From the IMG/VR virus record IMGVR_UViG_3300025327_000033, positions 1-57,230 of that record: a DNA stretch of 57,230 bases; one strand, written 5' to 3'. Position 1 is the first letter of the stretch, and the number at the start of each line of letters is the position of its first letter. Source of the DNA: a virus. Shown here piece by piece: positions 55,501-57,230 of the stretch. The notes beneath the pieces were generated by a model. It was not told where the DNA came from and ran no database searches. It saw only the letters and a program-made list of their open reading frames with translations. Made by a program: the position numbers and the translations under genes.

Positions 55501-56296
55501 CCATGCTCCTCCCTCTGTTACTCTGCTCGGCCAGCTGGGCCATCCCACTGTTGGCAAGGCGCTTGCCGAATGCCTCGGCCACGTGGTCGAGGATGAATTG
55601 TCGCTGCCTCTCTGGTATCTCGGAGGCCGCTACGGCCTCCCGCACTGCGAATGTGAGGCCCCGGTAAAACGCTAGGGCCACCTCGAGGCGCAGGCTTTCC
55701 CTGCTCTTGTCGGCCGCCCGCACTTTAGTCTCGACGACCCTGCGGGTTTGCTCGATGACCGCCAGCACGCCATCCCAGGCTTCAGCCTCCGTTGCACCAG
55801 CGCCCAGCAGCTTCTCCAGCGCTTGCACGTGCCTCGTGACTGCCGCTTGGTCGTCTCGTCGGCCAGCCAGCTGCAGGCCCGCGAGCTCCGCCTGGGCCCG
55901 CTTCCACGCCCCCTTGAGATCAACATCGCCCGACCGCCTCAGCAGATCCTTCCGCCTGGCGATCAGCAGAGCGATCTCGTCCTCCATGCGCATCGCCTCG
56001 TCGATGCGCTGGAGGGTGGCCTTGTGGTCCGCCCGCAGCGCCTTTGGCACATACCGACTGCGGCCGCCGTGAACGAACTGCGGATGGCTCACCCCGCGCC
56101 TGGCCGTCCCGCCGGCACGCTTGCACCTGCCGTTCGCCATCGGGATGAAGGAGCACGGTGTGCCGTCTCTGGTGCGATGCCCGCAGATCCGCAGCTCCCG
56201 TCGCAGCTCATTGAGTCTGGCCTTGCCGAGCTCCCGAGTGTCGTGCGGCCAGCCTTTGGCGTCCAGCCACGCCGCCACCTGCGCCTTCGTTGCCAT
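55493..56296 (-). CDS. Candidate terminase small subunit / HGG-motif protein
   Basis: It has 267 residues. A short N-terminal helix region (VAAWLDAKGWPH.. ARLNELRRELRI) is followed by CGHRTRDGTPCSF..GRCKRAGG and HPQFVHGGRSRYV, a Cys/His and HGG pattern seen in some phage genes ahead of TerL. The rest is long helices (ATLQRIDEAMRMEDEIALLI..). TerS is suggested by helix content and position only. Ends four bases into the Tat gene. Confidence 0.45.
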   Translation of the reverse strand: MATKAQVAAWLDAKGWPHDTRELGKARLNELRRELRICGHRTRDGTPCSFIPMANGRCKRAGGTARRGVSHPQFVHGGRSRYVPKALRADHKATLQRIDEAMRMEDEIALLIARRKDLLRRSGDVDLKGAWKRAQAELAGLQLAGRRDDQAAVTRHVQALEKLLGAGATEAEAWDGVLAVIEQTRRVVETKVRAADKSRESLRLEVALAFYRGLTFAVREAVAASEIPERQRQFILDHVAEAFGKRLANSGMAQLAEQSNRGRSMDE

Positions 56297-56317
56297 AGCC
56301 CGGGATCAGCGGATGGC

Positions 56318-56788
56318 CTAGCGCCACTCGGAGGACGAGGCCGGGGGCGGCGGCAGGCGATCGAACAGGCCCACCATGAGGCTCTGCATCGCCTCCATCG
56401 CCCTGGCAGCCTCTTCCGTCGCAGCGCCCGTCGCCTGGACAGCACCTGTCATCAGCCGGGTCGTCTCGCCCCATCTGGCCTGACCAAGAATGAACCTGGG
56501 CTCGGCGTCGCCGAGGGCCGTCACTTCGATCGCCCCGGACGGGATCTCGGGCTGGCCAAACCAGGCCATGGGCCCCCCGCACGCCACACATCCGCCCCGG
56601 AGATCCCGCAGCGGGCTCGTGTGTGAGCAGTAGCTGCATGCGGTCGCCTCTGCGAGGAGATAATCGTGCCGGCCGATGTGAATCGTCAGCGCTCGCCAGC
56701 CGCCATCGAGCAATCCCGCCGCAGGCACGGTGTTCCAATCCGAAGCCGTGATCATGCCGCCCGGCGGTGGTGGTGGCAGGTAGCCCAT
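56318..56788 (-). CDS. Protein with TASDWN motif and CxxC pairs
   Basis: It has 156 residues. Opens with a Pro-rich PPPPPGGMITASDWN, like the fibre-type N-termini elsewhere here. Then CSYC..CVACGG zinc-type pairs and an Ala-rich helical C-terminus. It may be a virion protein encoded away from the tail block. TGATG overlap with the upstream gene. Confidence 0.55.
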   Translation of the reverse strand: MGYLPPPPPGGMITASDWNTVPAAGLLDGGWRALTIHIGRHDYLLAEATACSYCSHTSPLRDLRGGCVACGGPMAWFGQPEIPSGAIEVTALGDAEPRFILGQARWGETTRLMTGAVQATGAATEEAARAMEAMQSLMVGLFDRLPPPPASSSEWR

Positions 56789-56958
56789 CACGCTCGCTCC
56801 GCTCTCAGCAGCATGCGCACGATCTCCCTGTGCTGGAGCCGCCCCTTCTGCCCGCGGGCCCACATGGCTAGCTTGCGTGCCCCGTCGCGCTCCGGGCCCG
56901 TCATCTCGTGCAGCACCTTCTTGAGATCCGCATCGGCTCGCTTGCTTTGGTCTGTCAC
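56788..56958 (-). CDS. Small helical protein
   Basis: It has 56 residues starting with GTG after AAGGAGG (six bases). Charged helices (SKRADADLKKVLHEM; LQHREIVRMLLRAERA). Its TGA overlaps the next ATG. Too short for a domain call; strong ribosome-binding site and overlap support reality. Confidence 0.65.
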   Translation of the reverse strand: MTDQSKRADADLKKVLHEMTGPERDGARKLAMWARGQKGRLQHREIVRMLLRAERA

Positions 56959-56989
56959 TGCGCCTCCTTGTGCTCTCGCATGTAGGCCA

Positions 56990-57008
56990 GCGCCGCCGGG
57001 CGCGGCGC
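56990..57008. other. Weak inverted repeat near the junction gene stop
   Basis: GCGCCGC and GCGGCGC pair around a five-base loop just downstream of the 57011 stop. No T-tract; probably only a local stem. Confidence 0.3.
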
Positions 57009-57010
57009 TC

Positions 57011-57223
57011 TCACAGCAATTGAGGTTGGTCGCCCTCGCCTTCCGGCTCCGCCGGCTTCAGCTTCGTCACTTCGCTCATCCGCCCCAGGTGTTGGCCTGC
57101 CCACACAGCAGCCGCCTGCGCCGTCTCGAACACGCGCAGCCGGCGGTCCTCGTCGTAGAACGTCTCCCGGCCGTCGACGACGATGTAGCCCTGCTGTCCG
57201 GCATGCCACTCGATCGCCAGCCG
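57011..57223 (-). CDS. Junction-spanning hypothetical protein (3' part)
   Basis: This is the rest of the 77-residue protein described at 1-147. In this linear copy the frame is open from 57223, and the unique part is 57011-57097. It ends with an acidic tail (KPAEPEGEGDQPQLL) and TGA at 57011-57013. Confidence 0.75.
   Translation of the reverse strand, partial: RLAIEWHAGQQGYIVVDGRETFYDEDRRLRVFETAQAAAVWAGQHLGRMSEVTKLKPAEPEGEGDQPQLL
57098..57223. repeat. Terminal direct repeat, right copy
   Basis: Identical to 1-126. The last seven bases (57224-57230) do not continue the match. The final 10 bases, ccgggagacg, are the reverse complement of cgtctcccgg at 57164-57173, a possible fold-back artefact at the contig tip. 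Confidence 0.9.
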
Positions 57224-57230
57224 GGAGACG

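Noticed and set aside
1-57230. tRNA genes, integrase and attachment sites
   Set aside because: None could be recognised by eye on either strand. A tRNA scan and integrase profile search would be decisive and were not possible here.

Overview
The window is almost certainly the complete circular (or circularly permuted) genome of a long-tailed dsDNA bacteriophage of about 57.1 kb. Positions 1-126 are repeated exactly at 57098-57223, and one 77-codon gene runs uninterrupted across that junction, so the unique length is 57,097 bp. The DNA is about two-thirds G+C by eye, genes are packed with ATGA, GTGA and TGATG stop/start overlaps, and GTG/TTG starts are common. No tRNA, rRNA, CRISPR array, insertion sequence, integrase, DNA polymerase or primase was recognised. 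The host cannot be named from the sequence; a G+C-rich bacterium is the only safe statement. A Tat-type leader on one protein suggests a host with a Tat system.

Layout. (1) About 0.1-12.5 kb, minus strand: a run of roughly 30 mostly small genes. They include a ParB-MTase fusion, a LuxR-type HTH protein, a possible recombination directionality factor, an HNH endonuclease, a DUF6166 protein and several Cys-rich (zinc-ribbon) proteins. The run appears to be driven by a near-consensus sigma70 promoter at 12906-12934, and many of its genes share a repeated GACACAGGG leader element. (2) About 13.2-20.2 kb, plus strand: a replication/recombination cassette with a winged-helix protein, an HTH replication-initiation-like protein, a G39P-like helicase-loader candidate, a Gp37/Gp68 three-Cys protein, an ASCH protein and a RecU-type Holliday junction resolvase. 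It ends at a large hairpin at 20209-20240 that faces the converging late genes. (3) About 20.3-57.0 kb, minus strand, reading leftward from the right end: packaging (candidate TerS, PD-(D/E)XK nuclease, TerL), portal, MuF-metalloprotease, small genes, protease-scaffold-capsid fusion, head completion/connectors, two tail-tube paralogues, frameshifting tail chaperones, tape measure, baseplate hub, fibre/adaptor proteins, then lysis genes (TIM-barrel hydrolase, small membrane proteins, membrane-anchored lytic transglycosylase fused to a holin-like tail).

How it works together. Leftward transcription from 12.9 kb would run through the MTase, across the junction and into the packaging genes. The capsid gene appears to have its own promoter (44972-45001), followed by a rho-independent terminator (44886-44915) just before the capsid ribosome-binding site, which looks like a point of late-gene control. 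Replication presumably uses host polymerase loaded by phage-encoded initiator/loader proteins.

The most unusual points are: a 997-residue protease-scaffold-capsid polyprotein; a MuF protein ending in an HExxH metalloprotease; a virion protein built of about 31 near-perfect 14-residue repeats; a Tat-exported protein among the packaging genes; a lytic transglycosylase and holin in one reading frame; a clear CCCTTTA frameshift site; and the repeated leader motif with its strong promoter.
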